Source: Druceiella hillmani (lineage: Eukaryota > Arthropoda > Insecta > Lepidoptera > Hepialidae). Taken from it: a stretch of DNA of 64,000 bases. The stretch is taken from contig JAYKKI010000009.1 of assembly GCA_039881145.1 (NCBI GenBank), positions 13,938,501-14,002,500 on the forward strand. Direction: 5' to 3'. Positions 48,761-61,784 of the stretch are shown here, piece by piece (within the stretch, counting starts at the first letter, position 1; every line of letters begins with the position of its first letter). The notes below the pieces were generated by a model. The model did not search any database, was not told the DNA's origin, and worked only from the letters and a program-made list of their open reading frames with translations. The position numbers and the translations under genes were made by a program.

Positions 48761-50849
48761 TTACTTTAATTATATGCCTATTGGCACCACGTATTGAAAG
48801 AGTAAGCGTCATAATATTACAATTTTTACTTTAATTGTGAACAATTTCGACCCTCGGTTCTGGGGTTCTTAATTAATTTAGATTAATTTCTATGTTGAAA
48901 GTGTTAGGCATCCCAGAAAACTAAAATGCTCGAAATGCTAGTTTTTTCGGTTAACAAGATTTATTCTATTATAATACTAGATTTATTCTATTACAATACT
49001 ATTATAATATAATACTATTATGATAACTATTACAATAATTTTTATTGTAACTAAAAGACTAAAAATTTAAATTTACAGCATAACAATTATTGCAACACAG
49101 AACTTTGAGGCTAAGATTAGTTTATGTTAACAAAGCGAAACTATTTACTACTATTTTACAACTTAGTGAGAAGATATTACGTCAAGAAAAGAATAGGAAG
49201 TTTATTTGGCACTTTAGAATTTATGAGAATATTTAAAAAGAAGGGCTTAAAATTCTCTTTATTTTATAAATCAGTCGACAGGAATTTTAGAAGACTACTC
49301 GGAAAGAAACTCTGTAAATAATATACGGTAGGTAAAATGGAACAACTAAATACCCTAGCCATAAAATTGCATTAGTGTAAATGTGACACCCTTCACATTT
49401 CCAAACGTATTTTCTAAAATTAAGCAATATATTTAATGCTAGACAACCATATCATAAATGTGTCTCCTTTCTTGTCTCGATATAATTTCGTTAGAATGGA
49501 AAAATTAATTGAAGCAAAGAGTTTTTGCCATTACTGTTTTTTTTTAAACCGTTGTTATATGTTATACATAAAAACTAAACGATCAAGGAAAAAATATTAT
49601 TATTATTATATATTATTTAAAAATATTATATTAAATAATATTAAAATATTATTTAAAAAACAGGAAAAAATGTGTAAATCTATGATAAGTACAACAAAAC
49701 TTTAAATTATAAACGTTTTTTGAGACTTTAGTGCTTTATCCAAAATGCGGTGAGATCATCCTACGAAACGACCGGATTTGCCACTCTTGTGCAAAATTTA
49801 TTCAGGAACAATCTACGGAGAAACAAAGTCTATTGTGCGCGAAAATTTAATATTCCAACAAGATTAGTCGGTCAATGTTTAATGAAGTTTGAATATTACA
49901 GTAACTTCGCGACAAAGTCGAACGAGAAACTTAATAATTTTGGTACCATTTATTGTCAATTTTGAATTGAATTTTATTACGAATATAATAACATTTTTTT
50001 AAAGGCGAATCCTAAACCACTTCAACGTTATGTAATTTGGACAATTAAACAATATTTTGTTAGTAAATTTTCCATACATTCACATATAACACTACGTGGT
50101 AAATTACATTTTCGATCTACATAATATCCTTTATTGATTTAAGCTATATGTTAGACAAGTCCCATTTTGAAATAAATCCTTCTCGCCCGCATTTATTGGT
50201 TTATAGCTTCAAAACTAATTGGGTAAATAAAAAAAACTTTCAGTACTAAACAAATTTCAGTTTTACTATACAAATATTACTTATTACCAGAAAAAACAAA
50301 TTGGGCGATACAAAGAAACTGATAAAAATAATACCACAGTATAACTATTTAAAATACTTTTTGTAACATCAGTGATTTGTACGGAGAGGAGAAATATTAA
50401 TGTATTAATGTAATAATAACTACATAGTTTGAAAAAAAAACACGCTGTCTGTTTATGTGTATTGAAAAGATTTTATTTCGGTTTTTACCAATGGATGGAT
50501 TGATTGTAGTGGAGGATTTTTTTTTCGTAAATTAGCTGAAACATGATGATGAAATCTTAAAAAAAACTAAGCTACGGGAAAGTTTTTTGGCGTATACTGC
50601 GTAGTTGGTTAGAAATATGTACTTGAAAACAGTGTAATGAAAAATTACTCACCTCAAGTAGTTTTACAGAAAAGTCCCAGCGAGTATGTATACAGTGTCC
50701 GGGAATAAATGTCGAAAGAAATACGTTATTTCTTGACTGAAAAATAGATAAAGAAAATATAATTGTAACAGGAAAATTGTCGTTAAATTAAAATTTAGAA
50801 GATGACTATTTCCAGAAATTTAAAACAATAATCATAATTATTTTTCATC
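48761..50849. other. AT-rich DNA; possible transposon end
   Basis: Plus-strand frames at 49124-49321, 49436-49705 and 49750-49965 (65-89 codons) are Lys/Tyr/Asn-rich and unrecognised. TACAGTGTCCGGGAATAAATG near 50691 resembles terminal repeats of Tc1/mariner-type elements but has no partner that I can find. Confidence 0.35.
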
Positions 50850-50955
50850 TTTTTCGCACACACTATAATTGCGCACTCTGTTCAGCGCCGCTCGGGGGGA
50901 TAACCCTCAAACAGCTGCGAAGACATCACCACTGCGGTAAACACCGCACTTCGAG
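50850..50955. promoter_or_regulatory. Small GC-rich island
   Basis: TTCAGCGCCGCTCGGGGGGA-like sequence (50880-50900) followed by CACTGCGGTAAACACCGCAC, which contains GCGGT/ACCGC pairing. About 100 bases, no frame. Nature unknown. Confidence 0.2.
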
Positions 50956-51215
50956 CAAGTATTGGATGTGTTAAAAGACTTATGCTAAATATTTTTTGTC
51001 ATCAATTAGAAAAAGGGGGTGTTTTACGTTTTATGTCAAATTTTAAATTTCCTAGATTTCTTAATATTTCAGATAATTTTTTTGTTTTTGTAACTTTGAA
51101 ATTTTAGGTACATGCCATATGAAAATATTAATAAAATTAAGTTTCCCAATTTTAAGGGTGAACAATTAATTTATTTAAATAAAAATAAATTTTTCAAATT
51201 TTTTCAATGACCTCA

Positions 51216-51310
51216 ACAATTTTTATAAAATAATTGCATTGCTTTATACAATTTTTATAAAATAATTTTATAAAAATTTATACAATTTTTATAAAATAAT
51301 TGCATTGCAA
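51216..51310 (+). repeat. Three-copy CAATTTTTATAAAATAATT repeat
   Basis: CAATTTTTATAAAATAATT occurs at 51217, 51249 and 51283. The first and third copies continue GCATTGC, while the middle carries a variant. Local AT-rich tandem duplication. Confidence 0.85.
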
Positions 51311-52519
51311 ATAACTGAATAATATCCTAAAATAATTAGCTTATATTTGTGCTTGAAATTATTACGGGCTATTAATTGTATGGTTGACCGATTTTACATT
51401 TTTTTAAATAAATATATAAAGTTTTAATCGTTAAGTTTTCTGACACCACAATATTAGGATACGGAATCCTCAAGATACAATTTCTGCTCGCATTTGACCG
51501 TATTCTCCCATAGGATTCGTATTTTATAATATTCCATCTTATTTTACAGGCAAAATCTGACGAGAATATCTGTCATTAAAAATTTAAATAGACAATAAGC
51601 GCTCTTCTAGCGAGGAGAGAGGTTAGAGTGGGGTGCGGGGATCTACACTGTATAAAACTTTACAAATCAAATACTGAAATAAACTGTAAGTCCAACTATA
51701 TAAATAAATCTTTGAAATTCTACTGCGGAATTAAAAAAAAGCATACGTACAAATTTTCTTTTAATGGGAGAGTGTAATATGGCATCAATTTGCTATACAG
51801 GATCTAATGAAAAACGTCTAATAATATATATAAGCGAGACCAATAAATGTTTGTTTGTTACAGTGGAAGATTAAAAATAGATTTGTAAGAGAAAAATTAA
51901 AAATATATTTTTTATCGCACTTAGAATGCTTTTTTAACATAATTATATAGATTATTATTGAACATTAATTTAAATAAATTGAGGTAAAAAGTTCCCACAA
52001 ATATAAATGCAGTTAATGTCAATGCTATTACGTAGCGGATACGTTAATGACTTGCAAAACAAAACATTGCATACTTGGAATGATCTATGTTATTCGAGTA
52101 TTAAATCGTCAATGCATTTTCAACTTAAGAAACCAAGTATTTTCTCGATTTACGAAAATAAAAGCATCCAATGCAAAAGGTCTTTGATTATACTCAACGA
52201 CAATTTTCAGGACAAAAGAACAGAGTAGGTCATCCAATCAATCCAAAAACCAATCAGCATGACGTTCATTCAGACCACTAGAACGCAATGGTTCGGCTGG
52301 CATACGGATGTAAAACGAAATCTAATTGGAATTCACTTGCTTGACCGACGATTGAAACTAGTATTCGATGCAACTAGGTGTATCGACGATTACAAAACCA
52401 ATTACCGACTTAATTCTCAGTGGTATTTAATATTTGCTATTCAAATCTGTAAATCCTTAGCTTGTCACTAGCAGGGTGTAACGAGCAACACGTTGTGGTT
52501 AAAGAATTAGTATTAATCA
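51311..52519. other. AT-rich DNA, no supported gene
   Basis: A short GC-rich patch (AGCGAGGAGAGAGGTTAGAGTG, 51608-51640). Frames at 52007-52228 and 52259-52471 (73 and 70 codons) lie next to the hAT relic; I see no transposase motif that places them in it. Confidence 0.4.
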
Positions 52520-54360
52520 CGTATTCCTTTACAATATAATACGATCGTATTTTATTTGATATGTTGACGTTCGAATTCCCACTAGGATTTGAAAAGTCTC
52601 GACAGTTTCAAAGTTCCGGGACGCGAGACAGCCTACGATACCTTCTGTACCTTTTCCTGTCGCTTTAAACAATTGGAACTTAATTTTTAATGTCGCTTTA
52701 GATTTTTTTCTAGAATCTCGGGTACATTTCCTTTTACTTTTTTGTTGCTTATTTCATTTGATGTATGGAGAGCTACTGGTACTAGGTTCGACGTCCATTA
52801 TTTTCACATCTGGCGCCCGCATACGAGAGGTATTTTCAAAAAGTCTGCAATAAAATTCTTCCGCAAAGCCAATTAGTGCACTTTTACTTAAATTCGAAGT
52901 AAAAATATTCGTGTTTGAGATTGTGAGGTGTAGTGGCTACTGTGGAAATATTTTGACAAACACATAACCCGTTGTTGTCTACTTATAGGCGAGCTTTCAA
53001 AGTTTCGACGAACCGCTTCGCCAAATCATTATTAGTCGTTGTCGATTGAATTTTTTTCAGCAACACGTCGATTGTTGCTTCGGCTTTAAAGTAATGAAGC
53101 GTTCTGTCTGCTTAACGCTTCTACAGCTATCTTGACTGGTACAAAGCAACGATTGTATGCAAAATAAGAAGATTGTCTTTGTTCCATTTGTCTAACACGT
53201 TTAAATCAATCAACGCTTTCTTGGCGCAATTTTTGAGCTTCAGCAATCATTCTGCCGTGACAATGATGGAATTCCACCTTGTTTTGACATCCAGTAATAA
53301 ACTGAGTGCTTTGCCAAATTCAGATTTCATATATTGGTATAATTGATTGTTTTTAGTGGACTCCTGAATAATTTCCCTAGGAACGTAGTTTCATCAAACA
53401 CTCGTTTAATTTTATCAATTATTTGTAATGGGCAGTTTGTTTTATAGCTGGCATTGTAATCCGCTTCGCCATCAGAAGAGTTTTTGTTCTCCATGTTTTC
53501 ATCACAAATATCATCGGTATCTTTGGAGGTAGAAACTATGGATGTGGTAGTAGCCTGTTTGTTTTTATAAAATGTATCTACATCTCCTAGATGGATTGCG
53601 TGGTTCAAGCATAGGATCATCTCCCTGCGGCTTCCACTACCAAACTTCATCATTACGTATGGGCCATTGTTGGTGGTGGACACAATATATTTATCAAAAT
53701 CCAACTGAAATCTTGTTAATGCATCTTCTACTATTTTTCTGTTCTCTTCGGCACCGCATTTACTTGGTATATAGACTAATCCTAAATTAAAAACTTCTCC
53801 GTCCTTACCAGACAAACACAAATTAAAGTACCTTCGGTTTTGGACGCTGGTCCATTCGTCTACAGAAAGGGTGAAATATGTACCAGAAGCGACCAAATTT
53901 TTAAAATCCTGAATCATTTCTTCTTTTTTTCCTACAATGTGATTTTCATGACTTCAGTTACGTTCTTAGGCATTTTATAACGTCGCTGGGTAAAATAATC
54001 TTACGAATGAATTTACTCTTTGTGATTGCCATTATAGTAAGTCCATCTCCTGCTACTAAGCGGAAAATTATTTCAGACCATAATTTTCTTGCAACATATC
54101 CTGTAATTAGAAACTGATTTTCACGTTTACTTTTTTTATTCCGGTCGGCTAGATGTCCCAGGGTGTATAACTGATTTCGATTCTTCCGGCGGTTGATTTA
54201 CAGAAATATTATGGACTCTTCGGAGGTGTCTATAAAGGCGTGTAGCATTTGATTCTTTGCATGAAAGTTGTTTTGGACATAATGAGTACTGTGCGACTTG
54301 ATTCGTTTATTTTTTTATAATGTTTCCACAATTTGCTGTACGCTACATATTAAAAGATCT
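52520..54360 (-). pseudogene. hAT-superfamily transposase pseudogene with BED finger
   Basis: On the minus strand the BED-type zinc finger starts with KLWKHYKKINES (about 54299-54334), shifts frame, then gives YSLCPKQLSC and RLYRHLRRVH (about 54214-54290); the first metal Cys of the usual CxxC is Tyr. Next come NQFLITGYVARKLW and VAGDGLTIMAITKSKF, then a frame shift. The longest open part is 53327-53917 (196 codons): LSVDEWTS with the first catalytic Asp at residue 20, TTNNG at 81-85 where T-D-G is usual, and CLNHAIHL at 103-110 (hAT CxxH). Another shift leads to DVKTRWNS (about 53268-53291), LKLKNCAKKALIDL, AKRFVETL and, near 52643-52672, LFKATGKGTE, which resembles the start of the dimerisation domain. 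The rest of that domain is not clear. Multiple stops and shifts make it non-functional. Ends are not certain. Confidence 0.9.
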
Positions 54361-54830
54361 ATTTTTTTTGACTATCTGTAACAATAATTATATTCCTAAA
54401 TAATTTTACATGCTTGTTCACTGAGTATCACTTTATTATCTTTTTTATAAAATGACATTAATACACAATAACAGATATGATGATAATTGGCCAAATCAAT
54501 ATCATGCAACAGATGTAAACATCTAACCTAACTCTGAAATAAACAAAATCAAGTGTTTATTTAAACTTACATGAGGTTGATGGGCGTCGTCGATTTTACA
54601 AAAGCGCCGGCTGCCGCAACAAAAACTCCACACACCACACTTCATCTCATGAAATGAAATTGACGACTAACTGAGTTGACACAGACAATCATAATCAAAC
54701 GTTAGAAAACAACCAATATGGCGGCGCGGCAAAAGCATTTATTTTAAGTTCCACTCATATAAGGATACGATAAATATAATCTCGAACACAATTTCATGAA
54801 AAGAGGATGTTGGCAGCTATTGATCAAACC
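54361..54830 (-). other. Probable 5' noncoding part of the hAT element
   Basis: Upstream of the BED finger on the minus strand lies a CpG-richer stretch (GGGCGTCGTCGATTTTAC, GCGCCGGCTGCCGCAAC, AATATGGCGGCGCGGC at 54588-54730). 'GATGTTGGCAGCTATTG' near 54807 (minus strand CAATAGCTGCCAACATC) is reminiscent of hAT termini. I found no matching end at 52.4-52.6 kb (TAGCAGGGTGTAACG at 52470 is the only guess), nor an 8-bp target duplication. Confidence 0.3.
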
Positions 54831-55597
54831 TAACAAATAAAATAAATTAGGTTTGCTTATGATGAGTTTGATCATATTTATGAATTAAATGAGTGAATTC
54901 ATTTTATTCATAATAATATATTCAGAATGAGACCTACGCATAAACAAGCATAGTTAATAAATGTGTTCCAACTTTTACTTTCCTCCTGCTGAATTTACAT
55001 TACAACCTCTTCCGTATCTACTCGTATTCTAGGTATAAGTTTCTATAATTATTAATCAGTTAAGTTTTTTGAAGGCTGCGCTATAATTATAATACCAGTA
55101 ATTTCATCAACTTTTGTAAAAAGCCATGAGAAAACGTTTTTAATTTGAAAATTTGTTCGCTTAGTAATTCATAATTTGAGAATAATTTATTTTCTCGTTA
55201 TTCCTGATTTCTTACATTTTTCTTACAATTTTTTAATTTTTTAAAATGTTATTTAAACCAACAAAATATATTTAGAAATTAAAAAATACATAATCTCTCC
55301 ATGAGAAAATTAAAATGTTCCCAAAATAAATCAAATTTGTTTTACTTTATGATTGTATTTTATCGGTAGCTTTTTCGTGAAAATAGCTGGATATTCAAAT
55401 ATTTTAAATATAATACTAACCATATCATAGAGCCTCCGAAAAACTTTTGATTGAGTACTGATACCCTATTTTATTTAATTTGTTCGTTGACACATATTAT
55501 GCTTAACAGTAGTTATTTCAAAAAGCACTGCATAAATTTATGAAATACATAAAAAATATTTGTAATTTCACGTATTTGTTTATTGCATATTTTAAAA
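54831..55597. other. AT-rich DNA, nothing recognised
   Basis: No feature recognised. Confidence 0.5.
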
Positions 55598-55815
55598 AAA
55601 TTTTATTTTATTTATTTCTGTACTTCGATGTATCTAATTGATACATATGGTGAACTTATTACTACAAGAGCAATCTGTTGCAGCCAACTAGAATGCCAGT
55701 CCAGCCCCACTCGACGAACGACCGGGAATCGAACCCGCGTCCCCGCAGTGCCTCGCAGTCAAAGGCCGTATGTCTTGTGATCAACCCAACACACCACGGT
55801 GACGAAATTTTATTT
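55598..55815 (-). mobile_element. tRNA-derived SINE with 11-bp target-site duplication
   Basis: On the minus strand the head has a polymerase III A-box-like TGGTGTGTTGGG (55785-55796) and a perfect B box GGTTCGATTCC (55725-55735), about 50 bases apart, within a tRNA-like segment CCTTTGACTGCGAGGC ... GACGCGGGTTCGATTCCCGG. A tRNA-unrelated body follows and ends in ACAGAAATAAATAAAATAAA, an A-rich tail. The body (55609-55804, 196 bp) is flanked by direct repeats AAATTTTATTT (55598-55608 and 55805-55815). The head cannot fold as a full cloverleaf tRNA. Open frames on both strands over it (60-68 codons) are shadows. Mobilisation would have required a LINE such as those left as relics here. Confidence 0.9.
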
Positions 55816-56700
55816 ACATTCTTTTTATGCTTGCGTCCAATCAAAATATTGACTGCTAAAAACCTTGACTACTTAATTACTTAATTAGCTGCCCAAAAGT
55901 TACAAAAGTGTTTCGTTACCAAAAGTGCTTATTTTTTGTTTCAATGTTTATTAATCGATACTAGAAATGTTAGAATGACATATTTTTACATTTTTTCTAT
56001 ATTTTAGAGTGAATTTATTTTCTTTCTGCTCATAATATAAAATATATTTTACAAAACAAGTCAAAACAGGTATCTTGGTATTTATTTTAACGAAATAGCT
56101 AAGTTATTTATTTTTAAATTCGACGCCAGCTGTCGATCAACTTAGACAAATTTATAATATAAATCATAATGTAAATTTAGAACTATAACTTCTAATGTTC
56201 TCACATTACGAAATAAATTCCTAAAGGTCATAAATACCCATTTATGACATAAAATTTTCTATTTCTTTAAGTTGATCGGCGGTATTGGCAACGATTTCAA
56301 CAACAAGTAACTAAGTAATTTATTGCGAATAATAGGATTTATTACTTTCAGTGCCTACTTTTTTCGAAGTCGGTTTTTTAAAAGATATTAAGATTTTTTA
56401 TTGATCAATAATATTAACTATCAAATTATAAATAATATTAATTGTTTTTTTCTTAGAATATTGTATAGTTACTAAAAGTAAAGAGAAAAAGTTAGTGTAG
56501 AGATAAGTTCCTCTTTGTCTAAAGTTGGTTATTACCAACACACAAATAACAAGGCGATAGCAGTGGATGCCATTGGTTAGCTGTTAGCCGTTGAGCAACA
56601 TTGTTCTCCATATCTAAAGTCCAATATCAATTTTTCAAAGTAATAACTAACGTAACAAGTGACCATTGGCAAGTATGTTGAATCTTCATAATAACTTTTG
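55816..56700. other. AT-rich DNA, nothing recognised
   Basis: No feature recognised. Confidence 0.5.
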
Positions 56701-56745
56701 TGCAAAATAACTTCACCATCTGGTCGGTGGTGAAGTTATTTTGCA
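56701..56745. repeat. Perfect 18-bp hairpin, 9-base loop
   Basis: TGCAAAATAACTTCACCA (56701-56718), loop TCTGGTCGG, TGGTGAAGTTATTTTGCA (56728-56745). There are no mismatches. The word ATAACTT also occurs just before (56690), and AAATTATTTTACAAA just after. No gene adjacent. Confidence 0.9.
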
Positions 56746-58070
56746 AAGTAAAATTATTTTACAAATTAGTTATTAATTTGTAAACACCAGTAGCAAATAT
56801 CTTTAATCACGGTTGATTTATTGACATCCGTTGAGGAATTCCCTTGTTCATCTCCAGAACTCATCATTGGACTATGGCCTGTTAAGTGGTTAGTTATTTT
56901 GAAATTAAAACACTAATTAACTGAAAACAAGACAACGAAAGACAAGCAACGAATTAATTACTCAAACTTCAACTTTCTTCTCAGTAATAAAAATTTACTT
57001 CAACAGCTAAACCATAGCCGCAGTGTACGATAAATGTATACCTCAATCTATATAATTATATGCGAATATTCAGGTTCCTTAAGGCTATATTGAAAAAAAG
57101 GGTCGGTTGGGACTGAAAGTCTATGGGGGGTTTTTTCTTCTTATTTTTAAAATTAAGTTCAGTAAGTTAAAATGAATCTAATGATAAGAAAAATAAATAT
57201 CTGGATCAATAAATGTCCGGAACAAAATGCAATCATTAGCCCTCGTGGCATATTGTAAAATATTTTTTGAGACATTTTCAAAAATATTACCAATTCCCAT
57301 ACAACGTTAACGTCGTCAGTCTCATATGTTCCTCTAAGTTTAGGAAACCGAAACCGATGAGACCAACATTTCTCATAAAACAAATATCAAAACACGCAAT
57401 TGGCTTTTGTATAATTTGTTCTATTTCCATTATTACATAGGATGTATATAGAATATCTGGAATATTAAAAACTCCGTGTATATATATTTTTTTCCTATGT
57501 TTCCGAAATATGCTTTATGATTACTTCTAACAATGGTGAATGAGAATGACGATAAAAATGTTTTATTTATTTTCACAGATGTAATATTATTCGGGTCTGA
57601 GGATATAAATAGAAGCAGTTATGTCTCTCGTTCTACGTTATGAACATCGAGCTAATGGTATTCCATCACGCAAAACCTTGTAGCTCGAGAAAATTTCCGG
57701 TATAAGTTGGTGTTGTTGGTAAAATATATTTTCTAAACTAACAATATTTTTTCTTACGTAAAAGTATATAAATAGAATGTAAAAGTTTTTAAATACAATA
57801 TTCATATAACTTTGGGCAGATAAACGATTAAACTAACGTCGACAAATCTCAATGGCTATACAATTCTGATTAATATATATTCATAATTTATTCTTTCGCT
57901 TTCTATTGCCCGATCATATGCCTATAATCTAGTTTATCGCACACTTATAAAATTTAATATAGATATCGCAGACATTTTCCAGTATTTGAGTGCAATATTT
58001 TTTTGGTTTAAAAGACAATGGTTGTCGAATGGTATATAAAAACTTTATTTGCTTAACATAAATTTTCTGT
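56746..58070. other. AT-rich DNA, nothing recognised
   Basis: A G-run (GGGGGG near 57125) and a 74-codon minus-strand frame (57159-57383) without domain. Nothing else. Confidence 0.5.
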
Positions 58071-58077
58071 GTGTATA

Positions 58078-58128
<51 letters not shown>
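58071..58128. repeat. (TA)n microsatellite
   Basis: About 55 bases of TA. Confidence 0.95.
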
Positions 58129-58130
<2 letters not shown>

Positions 58131-58766
58131 TACTAGATTTGAAAATGAAAATAATCATAATAAATAAATACAACGTATATTCGTATGTACATATCGTATC
58201 GTAGAACCATGTAATTTTTTAACTCTGGAATATTGACTTGGAGTAATCGATCGGTAATTACCTATTAATTAATATATATTTCTTAATTTTCCTGATTATC
58301 GTATTTTGATCAACATAATGATGATAGTTTTTCAGATTTCAATATTAATATAATGCTTTCCCCTTTCAAGAAAAGAATGGAACACTTACTTCCTTCACAA
58401 ACCTGCTTGAAATTTTACCACCATAAGTTTTAACTCTGAATATCACACTTTTTTTATGAAAAACTAAATAATAATAAAAAATCATTTAAAGCTTGTAAAG
58501 TATGATCGTAAAAGTTCCGTCAACTGTTAAACATTCTTAAGAAGTTATTGAGTTCCGAATTGCAAATATCAAAAAGGCGTTCTATAATCTCTCTCCATAC
58601 GTTTTTTTTTCAGAAATCTCTCAATAAGATAAACAATACAGATGATTAACCTCTAAGTTCCTCAATTAATCCGCATATACTACATCCAAATGGTTCAATG
58701 GTTTTCATCGATGGCAAGTATAATAGACATTTTTACGAAGATATTCCACTATAATATTCCACTGAA
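58129..58766. other. AT-rich DNA between microsatellites
   Basis: No feature recognised. Confidence 0.5.
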
Positions 58767-58797
58767 ATATATATCTATATATATATATATATATACA

Positions 58798-58843
<46 letters not shown>

Positions 58844-58862
58844 TACATATATACATACATAA
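58767..58862. repeat. Compound (TA)n(TG)n(TA)n microsatellite
   Basis: TA tracts on both sides of ACATGTGTGTGTA, ending in ATACATACAT. The 61-codon frame over it is a product of the repeat. Confidence 0.95.
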
Positions 58863-59754
58863 TATTTTAAGATAAATACTATTTCTGTCAAAATATTTGC
58901 AAATTATTTCCCACGATGCAAATATATATAGCCTAGTATTTCTTTCACATATATAAATATCACGAACTTTTCAAAAGTTACGAGATTTAGAATTACCGCT
59001 ATAGTTTTCCAAAAGATTTTGGATAAATCTGCCTACTCCGTTTTTTTTTTATTTCACTTTCCTAGTTTGCAAGATAGGAAAGCATGTTTTTTGGTATATT
59101 TCCGACAATATTCATAGAACAATTTCCGAAAAAATTTTGAAAAATTCTCTTTTAGTTTATATTCTAGACGGACCGCATTTTTGTTTAACCTCAAAATCCG
59201 GAATCTTTTGCATAATAGAAAAAATTATACTTAAATTTTCTCAAAAATATGTTTAAATTTTTTTATCTTTTAAATTGTTAGTATTTAATAAACATGAAAA
59301 TAACTATTTTTCCACTAAAAATACATATTTAGGGTACTGTTAAATAATGCGGGTGAGACGTGGTGATACATACGCATGTTACAAATTGATAGTGTTAAAT
59401 AAGTCTAACAAAAAAAAATTCTTTTGGTGCAATTCAAGTATTTAAATTTTATTGCAACATTAAAAAATATACACAGGCTTACAAACGCAGGAATATTTAA
59501 AGCCTTTTTAACTAATATAGACGAGGTTATTCTAAGAAAATTTCAATTTGTGACGCTACTTTTTTAGTTTATTAATGTGAATGCTGAATGAATGAGTTTG
59601 ATTAAATTGTCCATATTCCAAGAATAATTGGGCTATCTGAAACCAAGTATTGATTACACTGGTCTTCTATTTTATTGATTATACATTGCTTCTTAAATTT
59701 CCATATAAATATTTTTGTATGTTACCATTGATTCCTATGTACGCAGATTAACAT
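58863..59754. other. AT-rich DNA, nothing recognised
   Basis: No feature recognised. Confidence 0.5.
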
Positions 59755-59910
59755 TATTTATCACTGTACCAAATTTCAAGTTTCAATAACAAATAATTTC
59801 TGAGAAAACAGTAGTAACACGAAAGCTGATAGACGAATACGGAAGTCGTATTATTTTTATATTATATAGATTGTTTTTTTGTCTTTTTGAAGCACGGAAC
59901 TGCCAAAAAT
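59755..59910 (+). repeat. Dispersed insect-type repeat relic, copy C
   Basis: ACCAAATTTCAAGTTTCAAT, AATTTCTGAGAAAACAG, GCTGATAGACGAATACGG and CTTTTTGAAGCACGGAACTG follow in the same order as in copies B and D. Confidence 0.6.
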
Positions 59911-61727
59911 GATAAACTAACAAATCCTATAATATTTTCGATATTAATTCAAAGTTAACTCTGTTTTATTTGTATCATAAATATCAGTCTAACACTATAT
60001 TTCGATCTACTTAGTATTGACTGGTAACTGGTTTATAGCAAACCTATATAAAAGTATCAAAATTTAAAGTGAGGTAGAAATAACAATCTATGTAAACAAA
60101 ACAGTAAAATTGAAGTTGAATGAATTCTAAATTCCCATGTCACAGCAGATTAAGACATAAATATATAGTTACAATAATATTCAAAGCTACACTCAGATAA
60201 GTGGCCAGTTTCTCTTTACATTTTGTCGTTCGACAGTCGGCTTCAAAGTAAATAAAATCGCTTTTCATCGAAGACAGTGTTGGTATTTGTGTACACATTT
60301 TTAAATAAACTTTGAAACTCTAATTTTTCCACTATTATTTTAAGCCTTTTTGAAGATTTTAAGTTCATATTTTCTTTTTGTGGATATGTTTTAATACGCA
60401 TATTACGAACATTTGATCACCGAAAATTATAAATAAGTTTCTGCCTGAAGACATCAAGCCTACGATTTCAATCCGTCTCTCTGTGTGCTACAAATTACAG
60501 CACAATGTTAAAAAAACATTTTTTTAAATAATTTTGTATATATTTTTTCCAATAAGAATGTTTTTCCTACCTTTTTAATTGTCATTTCTTCTTTTTTACC
60601 ACCTAGCTTCAGTGACAATTTTATGACAAAACAAATAGTATAACAATTTATATTTCGATGAATATAGTAAAATTTAATTGTATTTGGTAAAAATATCATT
60701 ATGTTTTATAAACGAAATATACAAATAAAAAATATTTATTGTAAAATATACTTATACTCTTTTCGGCACACTGCTTTATTAGCAACTTATTTGCACTAAT
60801 TATTGCTAGAACAATGTCTTTTGGCTTCTTTTTCTTATATATGTTTTTGGAATCGATGAAAATTAATTCACTTCACCCTATGCGAGGGCTTCATTTCTTT
60901 AATTTGGCTTCTTTTTCTTTCTGTTTATATTGAAATTATTTGTTTGGGTATTCTTATTTTAGTTTAGGTAAAGTAGGTTTATAGTTTTTATATGTAATAA
61001 CAAACGTTTGTTAATTAGGTTCATTTATAGAAAACATTTCCCTGTAATTTTTTTGTTGTATTTAAATATTGGTAAAATTTTAAGTTAAATTAAGATTACT
61101 TAAAAATAGTTTCCATTTTTATTTTCATTGCACTTAGCCATTACAACGAAATGCTTTTCATTTGATTCCTTTGTTAATTTCACATATTTATCCGGACTTG
61201 GTATCGACTCCACAAATATCTAACTAGCAGGCACTTAGGAGATATAGGTGTCGATGGTTACTACTGCACATAGTAAATATAAGTAATGAATAGTTTAAAC
61301 TTTATTGGGTTTCATAAAAAGTTTGTTCTTAGAGGTTTTTCTTTTTTAAGTCAAATTTGTTTCAGAATTCTTATTAGATACTTTATTGAAATACGGATAA
61401 AGCACAATATGAAAAAAGTTAAAAAATTCTTTAAATATAAAGATTTTAATCAAGTGCGAAAGACGTCTCACAACTCGGTATTACCTAAATTTTTTGGAAA
61501 TTTAAAATAATAAAATGTTCAAAAAAATTAGCTTTTTGTAAAAAAAACGCGAGGTGCCTGTTGTGCAAACGTAAGCCGATAGAAAGATAGTCTTTTTTAC
61601 ATTAAAGTTAATCAATCCCTTTATTTTTATTTTAAGCTGGTCCAAAATAATTAAGTTATCCAGACTTGTGAGACGTTCTTCTGATCTTGACCAAAATATT
61701 ATATTTAATTATGATTTTTTATTCGGT
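59911..61727. other. AT-rich DNA, nothing recognised
   Basis: TTTTGGCTTCTTTTTCTTAT (60828) and TTTGGCTTCTTTTTCTTTCT (60903) are a local repeat about 75 bases apart. Frames of 63-74 codons (60508-60699, 61286-61510) are unrecognised. Confidence 0.5.
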
Positions 61728-61757
61728 TTGCTATAAAAAACTTGTTTTTTATAGCAA
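61728..61757. repeat. Perfect 13-bp hairpin, CTTG loop
   Basis: TTGCTATAAAAAA (61728-61740), CTTG, TTTTTTATAGCAA (61745-61757). Confidence 0.85.
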
Positions 61758-61784
61758 GATTGAGATTGAGATAGTCAGATTAGT

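Noticed and set aside
52259..52471. PiggyBac-like fragment suggested by 'DDYKTNYRLNSQWYL'
   Set aside because: The likeness is limited to a few residues and no catalytic Asp block is present. Chance is more likely.
53572..53790. Plus-strand 72-codon frame
   Set aside because: It is the antisense shadow of the hAT transposase.
55678..55844. A functional tRNA gene on the minus strand
   Set aside because: Although both polymerase III boxes are present, the acceptor and anticodon stems do not pair, and the segment continues into a body with A-rich tail and target duplications: a SINE.
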